DNA of 64,000 nucleotides, from positions 6,395,646 to 6,459,645 of the forward strand of contig NC_044922.1 in NCBI RefSeq assembly GCF_003576645.1, written 5' to 3'. Of this stretch, positions 1-13,429 are shown one piece after another. Origin of the DNA: Ipomoea triloba. Its lineage: Eukaryota; Streptophyta; Magnoliopsida; Solanales; Convolvulaceae. Under the pieces are notes generated by a model. The model did no database searches. It was not told the origin of the DNA and saw nothing but the letters and a program-made list of their open reading frames with translations. The translations under genes were made by a program, and so were the position numbers. Each line of letters begins with the position of its first letter. The stretch's first letter is position 1.

Positions 1-2150
1 TAACTTACATCCGTATTCTTTGTGCATGTGAAGCTATCCTTCATGTTAGAATTATTTTACTTTAATTTTAAATGCCAAAAAATATTCCTTACACCATTAA
101 TTTGTTAGTTAGGTATTAAATAATGATTTGATTTACCTAATTGTACTTACCTTAATACACTTACGACAAGACCTTTCAACATAACACATGGCATAAAACT
201 GATAAAAGTATGCTAAAAACAATGAGGCTTTCCTCAGTAGTTAAACTTTGGTGTGGTTTTTGAGAAGTTTTTGTAAGTGAGATTAGGAAAGAGAAAATGA
301 GGGTGGAGAAAAAAAATAAAAGGAAAAAAAAACTAAAAAAAAAAAAGAAGAGATAATTACGCGCCCAGTGCACGTGCCCGCCTAGGTGCAACACCCTTTT
401 CTAGTGGGGCCCACCCCAACATGCAAAAAACTCCAATTTGCCGGAGAAAGAATCCAAAAAAAAAAAAAACATCCATTTCCATTTGTTAAAAATTCAAAGC
501 ATTGGATTTTACTGTTCCAAAGTCCAACCTAAACACACTATTGGGGAAGGTCTAAGAAAGTATTAGTATAGGACATTTATTTATTATATGATGGGTAGTG
601 AGTACATACACACTAAAAAAAACATTTATATGATTACATATTTTTCTCAATTTATTTTTATATTACAGTACATAATAAACTCAAGTTTCTATTTTTTTTA
701 AACACAAACTATCAATATTAAGAAAAATGTTATTTTAGTCAATAATTAGAATTTGGGTATTATATTAGAGCAAAAAAATCTTATACTTGTTTTAGATAAT
801 CAATTAGTAAAAGTTTAGATAGTAATGGGCATGGCCTATTTTTAAATATAATTTGATAAATTAAATGAGTATTTTATAGAATTTTTTGGGATGTTATTTT
901 TTTGTTAGATTTTGTTGAAATTTCAATTATACCTATTTTATAAAATCTAATAGAGTTGTTGTTGTTGTTGCTATTATAGCATAGTTCATGATATTTAATT
1001 ATTAGTTTGACAAAATAAAGAGAGATTTAGATAAAATTCATATCTCGGTTTTTAATTCTTATTACGTAATACTACAAATAATAATAAATTTTATTAGCCA
1101 ATATGAATGTTCCTTTAATAGCCAATAAGAATCTCTGTACAAAACCTTACTTTATTATATAAAACTACATGTAGTATTTGTAGAGAAGTTAGTAATGCAA
1201 CTGCAAGGTTGGATGTTTGATAACTTTTGTAAAGTATTGTGTGATATCTTAAAAAGTTAAGAGCCAAATTTAGCGAGCGCAACTTGAACCAAATCAAAAT
1301 TAGTCTCACAATGATTGAATACCCCGCTGTATCTAAAAATATAAAATAGTAGAATATATTTGTAATTTTCACTATTAGAATAGTTACATGGACATCTACC
1401 ATTTTATATTTTAAAAAGAAGATAAAGCAATTTCTATGCTATTTACCACTCCCTAATATCCACATATGGTATGACAGGGATCAACTTTTTTTTTTTTTTG
1501 AATAGACAGGGATCAACTTTTAATATTACATTTGTGATCAATGTTTATATCATGTTATACCATTTATTTATATGGTCTTATTTGAACCTTTTCATACAAT
1601 ATCATCAAAACCTAACCCATATTATTGTTAAACGAAAATAAATTTCAGAAACTATATTATTGTTAAACGCCAACATACAAAACAAATTGAAACTGTTAAT
1701 AAATATGACACGAATTAAAGTTTTATGAATATATGAAACAAAAATAAACTAATAGATACATTTAAAAACAAAAAACAAAAATGAATAAGATCAGAAAAAC
1801 AATATATAAAAGAACAAGACAGCATTTTCATCAAACATCTAATCGAACAACACATGATTTTGATTAAAAAACAAACCTGTCCATTTGCAATAAATATTTA
1901 TTTGATATATAATTAAAAAAAAAAAAAACAAAACCGATCACATATGACATTATTGAAAAAGGCTAAGAATTGAAAAAATGTGAGCAATGGGAGGATGTGG
2001 TTGAAGGGGTGTTATCAATTCATAAAGAAAGTGAAAAAAGAACAAAAATAGGTTAGGTTGTTTTCCTTTGACAATGATTTGATATCTCCAAGCTGGTTGC
2101 CTTTTTGAAGTGATGTTGCCCCACCTCTAACGTCTTTATTTTGGCTTCAA
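1..2150. other. gene-free AT-rich spacer
   Basis: No credible coding region is seen on either strand. The stretch is mostly A/T with short homopolymers, a (GTT)n run near 955-970 and one MITE-like block near 215-400 (separate entry). Open frames here are short and of low complexity. Confidence 0.7.
215..415. repeat. MITE family A copy (GC-rich core)
   Basis: The sequence gtttttgagaagtttttgtaag near 257-278 is followed by an A-rich purine tract and a GC-rich core with gcgcccagtgcacgtgcccg (361-380). The same arrangement recurs near 9395-9610 (reverse) and 19735-20090. Boundaries are approximate. Confidence 0.55.
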
Positions 2151-2159
2151 TAGTTATAC

Positions 2160-2395
2160 CATGGACCCGGCCGGGTCCACCTTACGAGGTAGACCCGTGT
2201 CCATTTACATACTGAATATTCACAATTTACATACTGGAATTCACAACTTGAATTACAAAAATTTAGTATGTAAATTGTGAAAATTAAGTTGTGAACATTC
2301 AATATATAAATTGTGAATATTCAGTATGTAAATTGTGTATTTTGAACTCAGATTCACCTTGAAATATGGACTCGGGTCCACTGAATAATTTGCCC
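2160..2395. repeat. MITE family C copy with 'ggacccgg' ends
   Basis: The left end has atggacccggccgggtcc, the interior repeats aatattcacaatttacatac in both orientations, and the right end has gattcaccttgaaatatgga followed by ctcgggtccactgaataattt. A related element lies at 58073-58610, where it carries a nested insertion. It has no coding capacity. Confidence 0.6.
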
Positions 2396-2458
2396 CGTTT
2401 GTGTACCTCAATTGAGATGTTTTTATATATTGTATGAGTATAATATTGTTATTATTAT

Positions 2459-2461
2459 TAC

Positions 2462-2503
<42 letters not shown>
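2459..2503. repeat. (TTA)n microsatellite
   Basis: About 14 uninterrupted TTA/ATT triplets. Confidence 0.9.
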
Positions 2504-2896
2504 TGGGTTCAAATTTGATGATTTGGTGAGTTTTGAACTTTATATTGAGATAGTTTAATTTCTTTTGTGTTGTTGCTGGGCATGAGGAGTCGACCAGCTG
2601 TAGTTTGAAATTTGGAAAAAAGAGAGTAAATTTTATATAGCAATATTTCGATCAATTTTTGTGTATACATTTATTAAGGGATAGAGACAATGAAATTCAA
2701 ACCAATACTATATTTATTATTTAGACTTTAGAAATGAGTATCACATTATACATGTATGTGTGTGGTGTGGACCGTGTGGTGGAGCATGCACATGAGGATA
2801 TATTAAAGTGAATAAGTGATACAAGTGTGAAATTTTAGGGACTAAAAACATATTTTTCTTCAATAAAATGGAATTATATGAGTGTATGCATGCTTT

Positions 2897-2897
<1 letters not shown>

Positions 2898-2949
<52 letters not shown>

Positions 2950-2974
2950 TATTATTATTATTATTATTATTATA
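2898..2974. repeat. (AAT)n followed by (ATT)n, self-complementary microsatellite
   Basis: About 17 AAT units switch directly to about 8 ATT units, so the two halves are reverse complements and could fold into a hairpin. Poly-Asn, poly-Tyr and poly-Ile reading frames here are artefacts of the repeat. Confidence 0.9.
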
Positions 2975-5128
2975 CAAATACAAACCAAGAAAAAAAAAAG
3001 AATATAGTGGGAAGCTGGAAATGCATAACTTTTGATGAAATGGGAGGAAACAAAGGTTTGAAATATCACAAAAATTTGCTATTTAGCTTAAATCAACCTA
3101 ATTTAATTTACTAAGCGCTTGGCATATAATGGAAATAAAATATGGAGTAAATTTAAGTATATATATATATATATACTTAATCAACTTAAGTAAATATGGA
3201 GTAAATCATTCCCCGTCCCCGATCAATTCTTAATCAAAATCTTAAATTAGTGTAATGTTTAATTTTAAAAACTAAAAACATATATATATATATATATATA
3301 TATAATAATTATTCAGGAACGTGGCGGGGTGGGAAGTGATATTTCTGTCCCGTTCCCATTCTCCGAAATATTTTCCTATCCCTGTCTTTGTCAGGACAGG
3401 GATTGAGGATCCCCATGGGAGATGAGGCAAATTTCCATCCCTAGTTGTGATGCAAGAAGGGTAGAAGGGTATTAAGGGTGCAAAGCTAGGGGAGTTGCGA
3501 GGAGAGAAAGGGAGAAGGGTGCTAGGGTACGGTTGTACGTAGAGCTAAGGGTGTTACGAGAATAGCTAGCTAGCCAAGCTAACTAAAATAAAATCCAAAT
3601 TATTTAAAGTAAATTTTATCAACTCAGTCAAAACATTAATTGAGGACTGGACACGAGTAATGGGAAGTGCATGTGATATCATGCCAAAATTGGCTTGACA
3701 AGTATTTTTCAAATATACTAATGGATTGATCTTATTTGTTACGTTGTGGGATCAATTCTCTTCAAACATATATACTACTATTCTCCAAAACAGATTTTAA
3801 TACCGAGCAGCCACGTTAAAACATAAATCAAACGTCACTGTAAACAAAGTAACCAGTGTTTATAAAATTAAATAATTCCATGCCAGTTGGCTGATGCTAA
3901 GCTAAATGATATGATCCAAGCAAACAAATTATGACAAGTATTCGAGAAATATATATATTCTCGTCAAGCAAGTGAAAACAAAACAAAAAAGTTTAACAAT
4001 TTTTTTATGACTATGATAAATTAATTAACAGTTTAAGTAAATATTATTGGTTTATTTCTTAAATAAAATATAAATTATAAGTTTATTTACTAAAAAAATT
4101 GTAGTTTATTTCGTCATGTAACCTGAATTGATTGGACGGAGAGAATAGAAAAAAGAAAAAAATAAATAAATAAGTGAGTAACTCTAATAATCATGATATA
4201 TCAATCAACAAAATAAAAATCAAATTAATTATGAAAATATGTGTAGTAAAACTCTTTAAAATGAAGGTGATACCAAATTGGCTTATTCACAAAATTAAAG
4301 AAAAAAAAAAACTTATGTCTTTATGAAAATTATATTCAAACCTTTAAATTTTAACTTTTTAAAAAATCAAAATATTTTTTATTTTGTGATAACCATACCC
4401 AATTATATATGCAGAGAATTATATTAAAACTTTTAAAATTGGACAAATTAATATATATAGCTCGAACTTATTTATGCATAATTGTGTATAATTGTCACAA
4501 AACATAAATGTTTAAATCTTTTTGCCAAATTTTTATTGTTTAGATGTTTAGATATAATTGTCACAAGACATAAAGATTAGGGATGACAATTTCAATCTGC
4601 CCAGCGGATATCCACCTGAATTCACCGCGCATGGATAAAATTTTTTGGGTGATAGTAGGTGGTTGGCCTTAACAAATTAAACCCATGGTGAGTCGGGTTG
4701 TATTCAAGTTTTATGTACAAAACTCGCTTAGAATCCCACCCGATCCACCGTGTGTGTGTATAGGTATATAGTAAGATAAGTACTAGTATGTAGTTAATTA
4801 TAAAAGTTTCTAGAATTTTTATTAACTTTTTACTATTTTTAGTTCTAAACTAATAAGTTTATTTTTGAAAAATTAGCAATTTAGTTATTATATTTTGAAT
4901 ATTTTTATTATTTTATGTTTTAATATAACTAGTGAATTTTATTATTTTATTGAGTAAGTACTTTAAATATTATTTTATTTTTTTAAATAAAATAACAAAG
5001 ATTGGGTATCCATAGTGGACACCTGGACCTGATGGGGTAGGGTGTGTTTCGAAATGTCCACTCGATGTGAATTGAGGATGGGAGTGTGTGGATGTAGCCC
5101 TCCCTGACTCACATCAACTCATTGTCAT
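2975..5128. other. gene-free AT-rich spacer
   Basis: No coding region is supported. It holds (TA)n runs near 3159-3176 and 3282-3303, the first flanked by short inverted arms (taagtatata...tatacttaa). A decayed repeat near 3315-3450 has cccgttcccattctccg and ggaggatccccatgggag-like arms. Another block at about 4575-5110 resembles an old dispersed repeat ('agggatgacaatttc'). Confidence 0.5.
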
Positions 5129-5330
5129 CACTCCAAGAAAAATGCACATAGACAACGGTTAAAAATCGATAGACAACGGTCAAAACCCGTTGTCTTTGAG
5201 GTAAACTTTCTGTTGTTGAAGCCGGTGTTGTTGTAAGTCTTGCGCAAAGACAACGGTTTTTAATTACGTTTGAGGTAAACTTTTTGTTGTTGAGTGTTGT
5301 TGAAGCTAGTGTTGTTAATGCATCCCTAAT
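5129..5330. mobile_element. CACTA-like transposon terminus (relic)
   Basis: It starts with cactccaagaaaaatgcaca, close to the usual CACTACAAGAAAA end of plant CACTA (En/Spm) elements. Subterminal repeats follow: 'gacaacggtt' and its complement 'cccgttgtc' occur several times in both orientations (about 5150-5260). No transposase is seen, and the other end was not located. Confidence 0.5.
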
Positions 5331-6929
5331 AAAGATTTGAATTTTTAATTAGTGTAATAAGTATGTTCAAACATACTTTTGAAGCGATGATATTTAATGT
5401 TGGATGAATGTTCTTCGTCAATGGAAGTAAATTAATGAAACGCATGCAAAATTCAAGATTTCGAGTCTTTTTCATGGGAAATTCATAGGCAAAAGATCCC
5501 ATGTTTTGTGCCACGATTCCCGTTAGGTTGCCTCTTTTATTATACAAAGACCCGCCCTTTCATCTATTTCTTAATGTAGCTTCTTCAATTCCGTTTTCGA
5601 GTCAAACAACTTACCAACTACCTTCTTACTTTCATCCCCTCTTCATTAAGCCAAACAACATATTCTCCCTTCATTTTCATATCAAAAGATCACGAATTTA
5701 GTTCTTGTTAACGTTCTTTTGATCAAACCCGTCGTACATAATATTTCTAATACGATTTATCTCTTATGTGTAGTTTACAAACTATTACACATAAATAAGA
5801 TTTGTTTAGTGCACATCTTCAAATAGTGACTGCGAATTTACCTTATCATCTCAAAAATAATCATATCCCCCTTTTTCGAAATCAATTTATTAAGTTGAAA
5901 AAAAAAAGTATTAATAAATATAATATTTATTAATGTATTTTAATTAGTTAATTAAATAAAGATTTATTTTAAATCTATTATAGACTTACAGTATGATTAG
6001 CTCACGCTATATGTTAGGAATGGAATAGCATTTGCAGGAATAAGTCTATTCAATCATTTGGTAAGTTTTTTTTTATTCATGCGAATAGTATTTACGAAAT
6101 TGATATTTTCGTTTCTTCAATTTTTTTTCTTAATGAGTTAATTCTAGCGGATGTTCCTTGTCTTTGATGTCAATTCTAAATTTAGTCACAGATAATTGTT
6201 TTTGCCATTTAACATCCTAGTATATCAAATTTTGGACACTTTTGATCTTTTTGATGATATTTTCGGTGAAACCCTAATTTAGAAAAAGGTAAAATCAAAA
6301 TACTTGATTTTTTCCCTTTTTAAGGAGGTATCGAAAATCAAATAGACGAAAATGTCATTGTCTAAAATAGAGTTTCACTGGAAAAGTAATCGGAAAGACC
6401 AAAAGTGTCTAAAATATGATAGTCTGGGGATGTTTAATGGCAAAAATGATAGTTTGGAACTAAATTTAGAATGGACACCAAAGACAAAGGGACTTCAGCC
6501 GAAATTAACTCTTTGTAATATTTATGAAAGTATGAAATTGACCCTACCATTTATTTTATTTTTTCTTCATTTTTCAACCATTAAATCTATTAGATCGATG
6601 ACTAGCATTTGTCTACAACTCTCATAGAATAGTTCTCAAACTGTATTATGGTAAAAAAAGAGGACACATGTATTCTCTTTTTTAATTTTTATTTTATATT
6701 AAAAACATAAAATTTATAATTTAATTTTAACAAATTGTTCATTAAAAAAAATCGACATTTATGTAATGACGACGACATTAATATCAACAATTCTCATTAA
6801 AATTTGTCAATAGTTGTTTGTTTTCACTACATGCAGGTGAATAAGTCGGATAAATCAAAATATAAAATAAAAAGATTTAAATTTTTAAGAAAATAATCTC
6901 AAAAGTTATAGAGGAAAAATTTAAGTCCT
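5331..6929. other. gene-free spacer
   Basis: The sequence is AT-rich. Short reading frames (for example near 5501-5701 and 6352-6627) have no recognisable domain or splice structure. Part of 6130-6510 looks like a decayed inverted repeat: 'ttaattctagcggatgtt...' near 6140 and 'cttcagccgaaattaactc' near 6490 are complementary ends of the common 'MITE without ORF' type. Confidence 0.45.
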
Positions 6930-9160
6930 ATGTAAAACACATTCTCCTTAGAACCGATTTGCTACCTTCGATGATACTAGTAGCGTTATAGTGTCAGTCT
7001 TCCTTGTTAAAATATGTTACAACACTATGTTTGAGCAGTCAAATATAATGCATTTAGTAAACTTGAATAAAGTGAGCACTTTGTAAATTTTATATCGAAG
7101 TGTTGACAAAATTTTTACACAAGGAGGAAATAAGAGTTTTCGTGAAAACGGAATTGAAAATCATTCTACCTAATACAAGTATTTGTAGGATAAATAGAAT
7201 TTATTAGCACTGAGTCAAACATTGGAATAACATCAGAGGTTACAAAAGAAGTTAAGTGTTGTCAAAAATTTAAATTTAATCCTTATCAACGGAAGACATT
7301 CGCAGGTGTACATGCGTCAAACATTTTCAAAATCATTTTGAGATTTGATTTGCACACCTCCGCGTAAGAGAGAAGCTACATGCTATACAAATCAAACTCA
7401 TCCAAAAAGGAAATTGTATATATACTAGTGCAATCTCACACCCATTTTTTAATGTGAGACAAAGACGACTATTACAAAGCTTTCTCAACTTTATTTTTGG
7501 TACATCCAAAAGAAATGCCCCTACCTCTTAACCCATTGCGTAGAAACTGTTACGAAATATTACTACGAAAAATAATATTTCTGGAAAATAACAAGCACAC
7601 GAACGAAAGGTTAAGAGTTTAGTACAAGTCTAGTGAAACACTCTTTTCTTAAAACTTAATTTGCTACTTCTGAAATGTGTTCTCAAAGGTGCTAGGAGCA
7701 TTGTAACCTATGTTTCCCAGGATAAAATGACTACGATTCTATGTTTGAGCACCCAACTAAAAGAATCCGACGAACTAGAATACCGGTAGAACACATAAAT
7801 TTTGAGGAAGATGAGCAGATATTTTCTGAGAGCAAAAACGCATGTTGTAGTTGTAAAAATCCACCAGCTCAACCAAAGCTTATATATATAGGAGATGAAG
7901 GATAAAGTGATCATGTCATTAAAATTGGTTTAAAAATCAGACGGTAACCTTCAACAAAATTAATCGGGAGATCATTTTTAAAATTTAAAATTTTACGAAA
8001 GAGAGCATCTACGTTATACAATTTAAGTTCCTCCTAATTAAAAAGCTCTTGTATATACAGTGGTGCAAATTCCCTTGTTTTTTCAATGTGGGATAAGTGC
8101 TTCTTTTAAGCATTTTTACCTCTATTTTACAACTCAAATGGATCTATTTTGATAATTAATTTCTCATTCATTCATTATTCGTTTTAAACGTACAATATAT
8201 CGATCTCTTCATCTCACTACAAAGAACATTAATCCACTTTAATCCGATCGAAATTGAAAATAAACCCCATATATATTTATACCACAAAATAATCACTTAA
8301 AATATCATTTCATGTTATTTTTTCCATAGAAACACTCACAGCGTCAAAATACAACGAATCCTTCATATTTTTGGGGATTGATCCAACACTAATGTATACC
8401 TTGATCAGTAACCAATCTACTCTAAGTTAGCCAAGAAAGCAAGAAGTCGGCACATTGGCCAAACAAATAAACAAAAAACAAAAGTGCCATAAGTGTAAAA
8501 AATCCATGTTATAGTTAGAAAGGCGGTGGATTGGGCAAAGTGTCAAGTGTTGGTACCAATTTGCATTAAAAACACAGGAAGTTAAGCCACCTAATTTTAC
8601 TCTCTTTTGTTCTGTACTAAAGGGCAGCTAAACTAACTTTAGGTTTAATTAAGGTAGTGAAAAATGAGTTCCAAAGAGGATTATTTAAATAAATGAATTG
8701 TGTGCGAACTGTAGGAAAATATTCTCAAAAAATCTCAGAAAAAATTGAGAAAAATAATAACCCACGGAAGGTAAATAAATTAGAAATTAATTAATCTACG
8801 AAAGGTTACGATAAAACTTGGAAAAAACACGAGGACGATGGAGGATGATCTCGGATAGGTTGGAAGTATGAGTCGAGTTATCTCTATCCTTAAAACCTTA
8901 GTTACCGCCTCCCGGGGTGCTAGGAACGTTACCGTCTAGGTTTTCCAGGATAAAACGTACTACGATTCCAACGTTTGAGCACTCAAACTTGGAATGCGGC
9001 GAACAAAAACGGGAGATGAACACCGATGGCTTGAACGAAGGAAGAGCAGAGTTTCGAGCGGACAAAACGAATTTATGTGTGTGTATTGCTTGGTGTTGCT
9101 GTACAAAATCTGCTGCTCAACCTGGAACTTATATAGTGGAGGAAAAGATTAAATAACATA
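6930..9160. repeat. three diverged direct repeats, possibly old LTR fragments
   Basis: Similar blocks start near 6950, 7640 and 8880. All carry a version of 'tgctaggaacgtt...ccaggataaaa.ctacgattc...tttgagca', followed in two of them by 'cttatatata/cttatatagtgga' and, 3' of it, by 'ggtgcaaat.ccc...aatgtgggaca' (7431-7470, 8060-8095). The 8040-8210 part also matches the reverse complement of 13500-13690. A TATA-like motif inside each copy suggests LTR or promoter-bearing repeats, but no gag or pol is visible. Confidence 0.5.
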
Positions 9161-9394
9161 CAATCATGGCATTTAATCTGATAATAAAAATATGTGTATA
9201 ACCCATGTAACAGCAAACCACTACCTAAGAATTGATTCAGAAAATTAAAATTGGAATTAATTTGAAATTAATTCCGTAACAGAATCAAGACTCTAAATGG
9301 TAACAGAATCGTACATGAGAGAGAGTGAAAATGGATGTCCTGCAAATTAAGTTTTTGGAACAGTATTTGACAACATTTAAATCAAAGAAAAGAG

Positions 9395-9615
9395 AGGTGT
9401 TGTGCGCGTTCCGCGCACAGCAGCGGCACGCGTCCACTGGGTGCGTCAGGCGCGCCTAACAGCATCACTTTTTTTTTTAATTAGATTTGTTTTAATTTTC
9501 GTACTTCCCTCTCATTTTTTCTTTTCTAATCACACTTATAAAAACTCCTCAAAAACCGCAAAAAAAAAGAAAAGAAAGAAAAAAAAACCCCTACTACTAA
9601 GAATGCTATTATAGA
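9395..9615. repeat. MITE family A copy, reverse orientation
   Basis: A GC-rich core (gcgcgttccgcgcacagcag near 9402) is followed by ctcattttttcttttctaatcac and aaaactcctcaaaaaccgc. This is the reverse of the arrangement near 257-310 and 19800-19850. Confidence 0.6.
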
Positions 9616-9841
9616 ATTGATTAACTTTACTGCAAGTTAAAAAATGAATACACAATACAAAAAAAAAAAAAAGGACCAATCAAACATAAAGAAGTAACTA
9701 TTATAAGGTAAATTGAAACACGTGACACTCTCATCGACTACCAACACCGTTCATATTATTGTGTAATAACCGACAAAGAAGTCCTGGTGTGACGAGTTTA
9801 AAAATCATGTTCTACCTGGCCTACTCTACCATTCTTTTGGC

Positions 9842-9843
<2 letters not shown>

Positions 9844-9903
<60 letters not shown>
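9844..9903. repeat. poly(A) run of about 60
   Basis: An uninterrupted run of A. Its length should be regarded as assembly-dependent. Confidence 0.9.
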
Positions 9904-9905
<2 letters not shown>

Positions 9906-10436
9906 TGATTAGTTTCAACCTAATGCTTCAGGTATAGCCAAACCGAATGTACTAGATCTGTTGCCAACTACTGTAATAGATAATCAGCAGGTTAGATTAA
10001 GTCAGGTTTTGTCTAAATTGGATATATAGTACATTTGAAACACAACAAATTTCAAGTTGATATGAAAATAATAAATTTAAAAATCAAATATAATCATGAT
10101 GAGACATACTATTTTGATTCTTCTTTTTTTTTTTTACTGGTGCAATACTATTTTGATTTTATTTACACTTTTTTCTTTTTGGATGTTACTAAACATTACA
10201 GGTTTCAAAAAAAAATAAAAATTACAAGAATTGAATCAATTGATATTAGTTTTGTGGTCTTGAATTCTTAATCCGCATGTAAAAAGCCTAACGTGTATGT
10301 TATTTGGCATTTGGGGCGGTGGAGCTTTGGCAAACAGGGCCTTAAATAGAGTAAAGTAGTTTGAGTAACAGACAAAACTGACAAAATGAAAGCGCGTGGG
10401 GCCCGGAGTAAGATCCCCCTCTCGTGGACTTTCTGA

Positions 10437-10463
10437 CCCCCCCCCCCCCCCCCCCCCCCCCCN
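10437..10463. repeat. poly(C) run ending in an ambiguous base
   Basis: Twenty-six C residues are followed by n at 10463. The flanks (about 10270-10440 and 10464-10510) look like repeat DNA. Reading frames of poly-Pro or poly-Gly across it are artefacts. Confidence 0.9.
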
Positions 10464-10789
10464 CGGATTAGGAAACTGCCCCGATAGCGATTTCGCGCCA
10501 ACAACAAACCAAACCATCACGCTTTTCAAAATCCAATTTTGTTTCGTTTTTTATTATAAATATAAAATATTAATACACTCGAATACGATGAATACGGACT
10601 AGGTGTCCGTATACCCCCATTTAGGAATTCTACCACCTGGCTCGGCTCGGCTCATCCAGCGGCTTAGTTGAGTGTGCTTTTAAGTGTGTTTGATTATAGG
10701 GTCTAATTAGGTCAATTTAGATCCGCCAAGTCATTAGTCATATGCTCCAAATTGTGACAAATTATAACCCACAACATTATCAACTTATA

Positions 10790-11400
10790 TATATTTATTC
10801 ATTCCTATAATTTCATTCATTATCATCTTTCTATCTTTTTCTACTCCCAATTATATATAAACATAATTTATTTGTTTACAATTAATGTTAAACATTATTT
10901 ATATTATCACAATTAAAACTTGAACTCTACTGCTCTACATCAAGTTTTTAGATTTTGATTTAACTTAATAGATTATTGGGGATGATTTGAATATTTTTAG
11001 TTATGTTATATCTTAATACAAGTTTGGTCCGGATATCGGATATTAAAATTTCACATATATTAGATTTCAAAGTAAAAATTATATGTATATATTTTATTCA
11101 GATTAATATATTCACAAATATTTTAAATATTACAAAATAACTCAAAAAATATTAATATTATTTAAACTAAATCTTAGATGAACCTAATATGTTATTGGTT
11201 CATATATATTTTTAATTATGTTATATATACACATATAAATTTGATTTGAATATCAAATATAAAAATCTTATATATATTATACTTAAAAGTAAAATTATAT
11301 TTATTCCATTTAAACCAAACATGTCCAAAAATATTTTAAATATAAGGTATAAAAATCACTCAAAATTACATTTGTGTTACTTTTATAACTGTAATCTAAA
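10790..11400 (+). repeat. dispersed repeat, copy 1 of 2
   Basis: An AT-rich block shares an ordered series of motifs with 60170-60760 in the same orientation. These include 'aattaaaacttgaa', 'cttaatagat', 'gttatgttat', 'taagtttggt.c', 'atttcacatatattaga', 'aatattatttaaactaaat' and 'tttgatttgaatatcaaat'. The copies are clearly diverged. The family is unknown and no protein is encoded. Confidence 0.6.
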
Positions 11401-12137
11401 AAATAATTTTTTAAAAAAATATTAGTAAATAAGTTTTTAAAATAAAAAACAAAGAATGAAAATTGAAAATTTTAAAAATAAACAACAAAAAATATTCTTC
11501 TGAAGTAAATAGATCATTAAACTTTGATTGAAATCAAACCTCTTCCTAATGTAGAATTGAGATTTCCTCAAAAAAAAAAAATGTAGATTTGAGATGAGCC
11601 ATGCATGAGGCTAAGCCGCGTGCTTAATAGTAGCCAAGTGGTGAGGTGAATAGGTAGGGGTGTAGTATATACTTATAGTCTTAAAAAGTAAGCAGTGAGA
11701 GTGTATAAATAGTAAATACATTTCACATCAAAAAGTCATTTTCAACCATAGTTAAATGTGGAAATGACCTCACCCCTCAGTTTACTTAACTACCCCCTCC
11801 CTCTTTTTCTCGCTTGCTTGGTTGTATATTAGCTGTCATTTAAATACCTTTTTCTCTTTTCTATTTTGTCTTCAACATTTCTCATTAATTACTCACTCTA
11901 TCATCTTTAATTAATTAATTAATTAATCACAAAAAATGGATAATGTTACAATATTTGTTAGAGTTCTATTACATGAATTCACATTTTTTACCCATCACTT
12001 TTACACTTTATTCACTGACGTGACAATATATGATAGATTGTTTTCATTCTGTGAGTCCCAATAAAAGTGTCAACATCAAACTTTTATGTGAGAGAGTAAA
12101 AATAGAGAGTATAACTTGAGAATTCAAGTAGTATATT

Positions 12138-12505
12138 ATAAGAGCATTCACACTAATTGAGTTTTTGCACAATTTTTAAGAACGCCATGTAGGAGAGAGA
12201 CAAAAATGGAAGAAAAAAAAAAGAAAAAGTAAAAAAAAAAAGAATCTGACAATTAAAAGAAAAGGGAAACCAACAGTTTAAAAGCACTCTGACACACCCT
12301 AGTAGGCACGTGGTGAACACGCGTCCGGTGGGGGCGCGAAGTGCGCCAAACGCGCAATTTCAACGTTTTTTTTTTCTCCTGCAAAAAAAAAAAAACTTGT
12401 TTTGCAAGAGAAAAAATTGGCTAAAATTTATGCATCAACAAAAAAAAATGTTGAAATTGTTACTGTTCCAAAAACCTTACTACGGATGCCCTAGCCCTTC
12501 TTAGA
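12138..12505. repeat. MITE family A/A' copy with terminal 'agagcattcaca' and 'ggatgccct'
   Basis: The left end is agagcattcacactaattg and the right end is aaaaaccttactacggatgccc, whose complement resembles gggcatccctaattaatagg at 29699. The core is GC-rich (cacgcgtccggtgggggcgcg near 12319). The same plan, with T/A-rich arms around a GC-rich core, is seen at 58130-58490. Confidence 0.55.
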
Positions 12506-12610
12506 TGGCACATTTGTTACTCTTCCAAATAAGAGGTCATATGTTTGATTCTCGTATGGACAGATACTACATTGTAATAGAGTCAGTTTTAATTAATTTG
12601 TAATGAGATC
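12505..12610 (+). mobile_element. tRNA-derived SINE-like copy
   Basis: A region like a Pol III B box (ggtcatatgtttgattctc near 12535) follows 'ttccaaataagag'. The same string is seen in the SINE-like copy at 28383-28499. A degenerate 'agatactacattgtaatagagtcag' tail follows. Confidence 0.5.
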
Positions 12611-12690
12611 AATCAATTCACAAATAATTAAAGAACATAAATTGTTTTGAAATTATATAAACTTATTAATTTTTTTGAAAGGATATAAAC

Positions 12691-12693
12691 TTC

Positions 12694-12734
<41 letters not shown>

Positions 12735-12735
12735 T
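12691..12735. repeat. (TTA)n microsatellite
   Basis: About 14 TTA/ATT units. Confidence 0.9.
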
Positions 12736-13429
12736 TGTAAATACAACATATGATACAAATCTTCACACAAATTTATGTCATGATGTGATTTTATTCAAAT
12801 AGTTTGTGATGATATTGAATAATTAGATAAGTATAAATTTAAGGTATTCTAACGTAAACTTATAAAATTTTTGGATACATAACATTTTATTTGAAACTAG
12901 TATTTTCACCCGTGAGTTGCACGAAATGAATTTGTTATAATATTTTAAGAAATATTTGAATCGATATACAATTATATAAATTATAACATCGAATATGAGT
13001 ATGAATAAGTGTATAAATGCAATTATAGTATGAGTCTTCCTTGCATGCAACAAATATCACAAAAATTCAGTGTTCTAAAATAAGCGTATAAATGCAATAG
13101 GTAGATAATTTACATTATTGCATCATATTCATTAATTTAATTACTTGTCGGTTAGTTATTGCAAGATCTTGAGGTACACTTATATTTTGATATTCAGTAA
13201 GTATAACTATATTAGAAAAAAATTTACGTTGGAGTAATGGGATAATCAGTTCAGTAATTGTTGGTTGACCGAGCGTTGTGTTGGAGGAAGAAGATGATAT
13301 ATAGTGAAGATGATATTGCCCTTCACTATATATCATCTTCTTCCTTCAACACGTTGATATTCTCTGAACAAATAACTGTTGGAAAAAATTTAGCATAAAA
13401 TGGCATTTTACTGGCAATATTGTGGTACA

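Noticed and set aside
2741..3114. Poly-Asn/Tyr/Ile proteins
   Set aside because: Translation of (AAT)n/(ATT)n microsatellite.
10236..10602. Poly-Gly/Pro frames
   Set aside because: They depend on the poly-C run and the ambiguous base.
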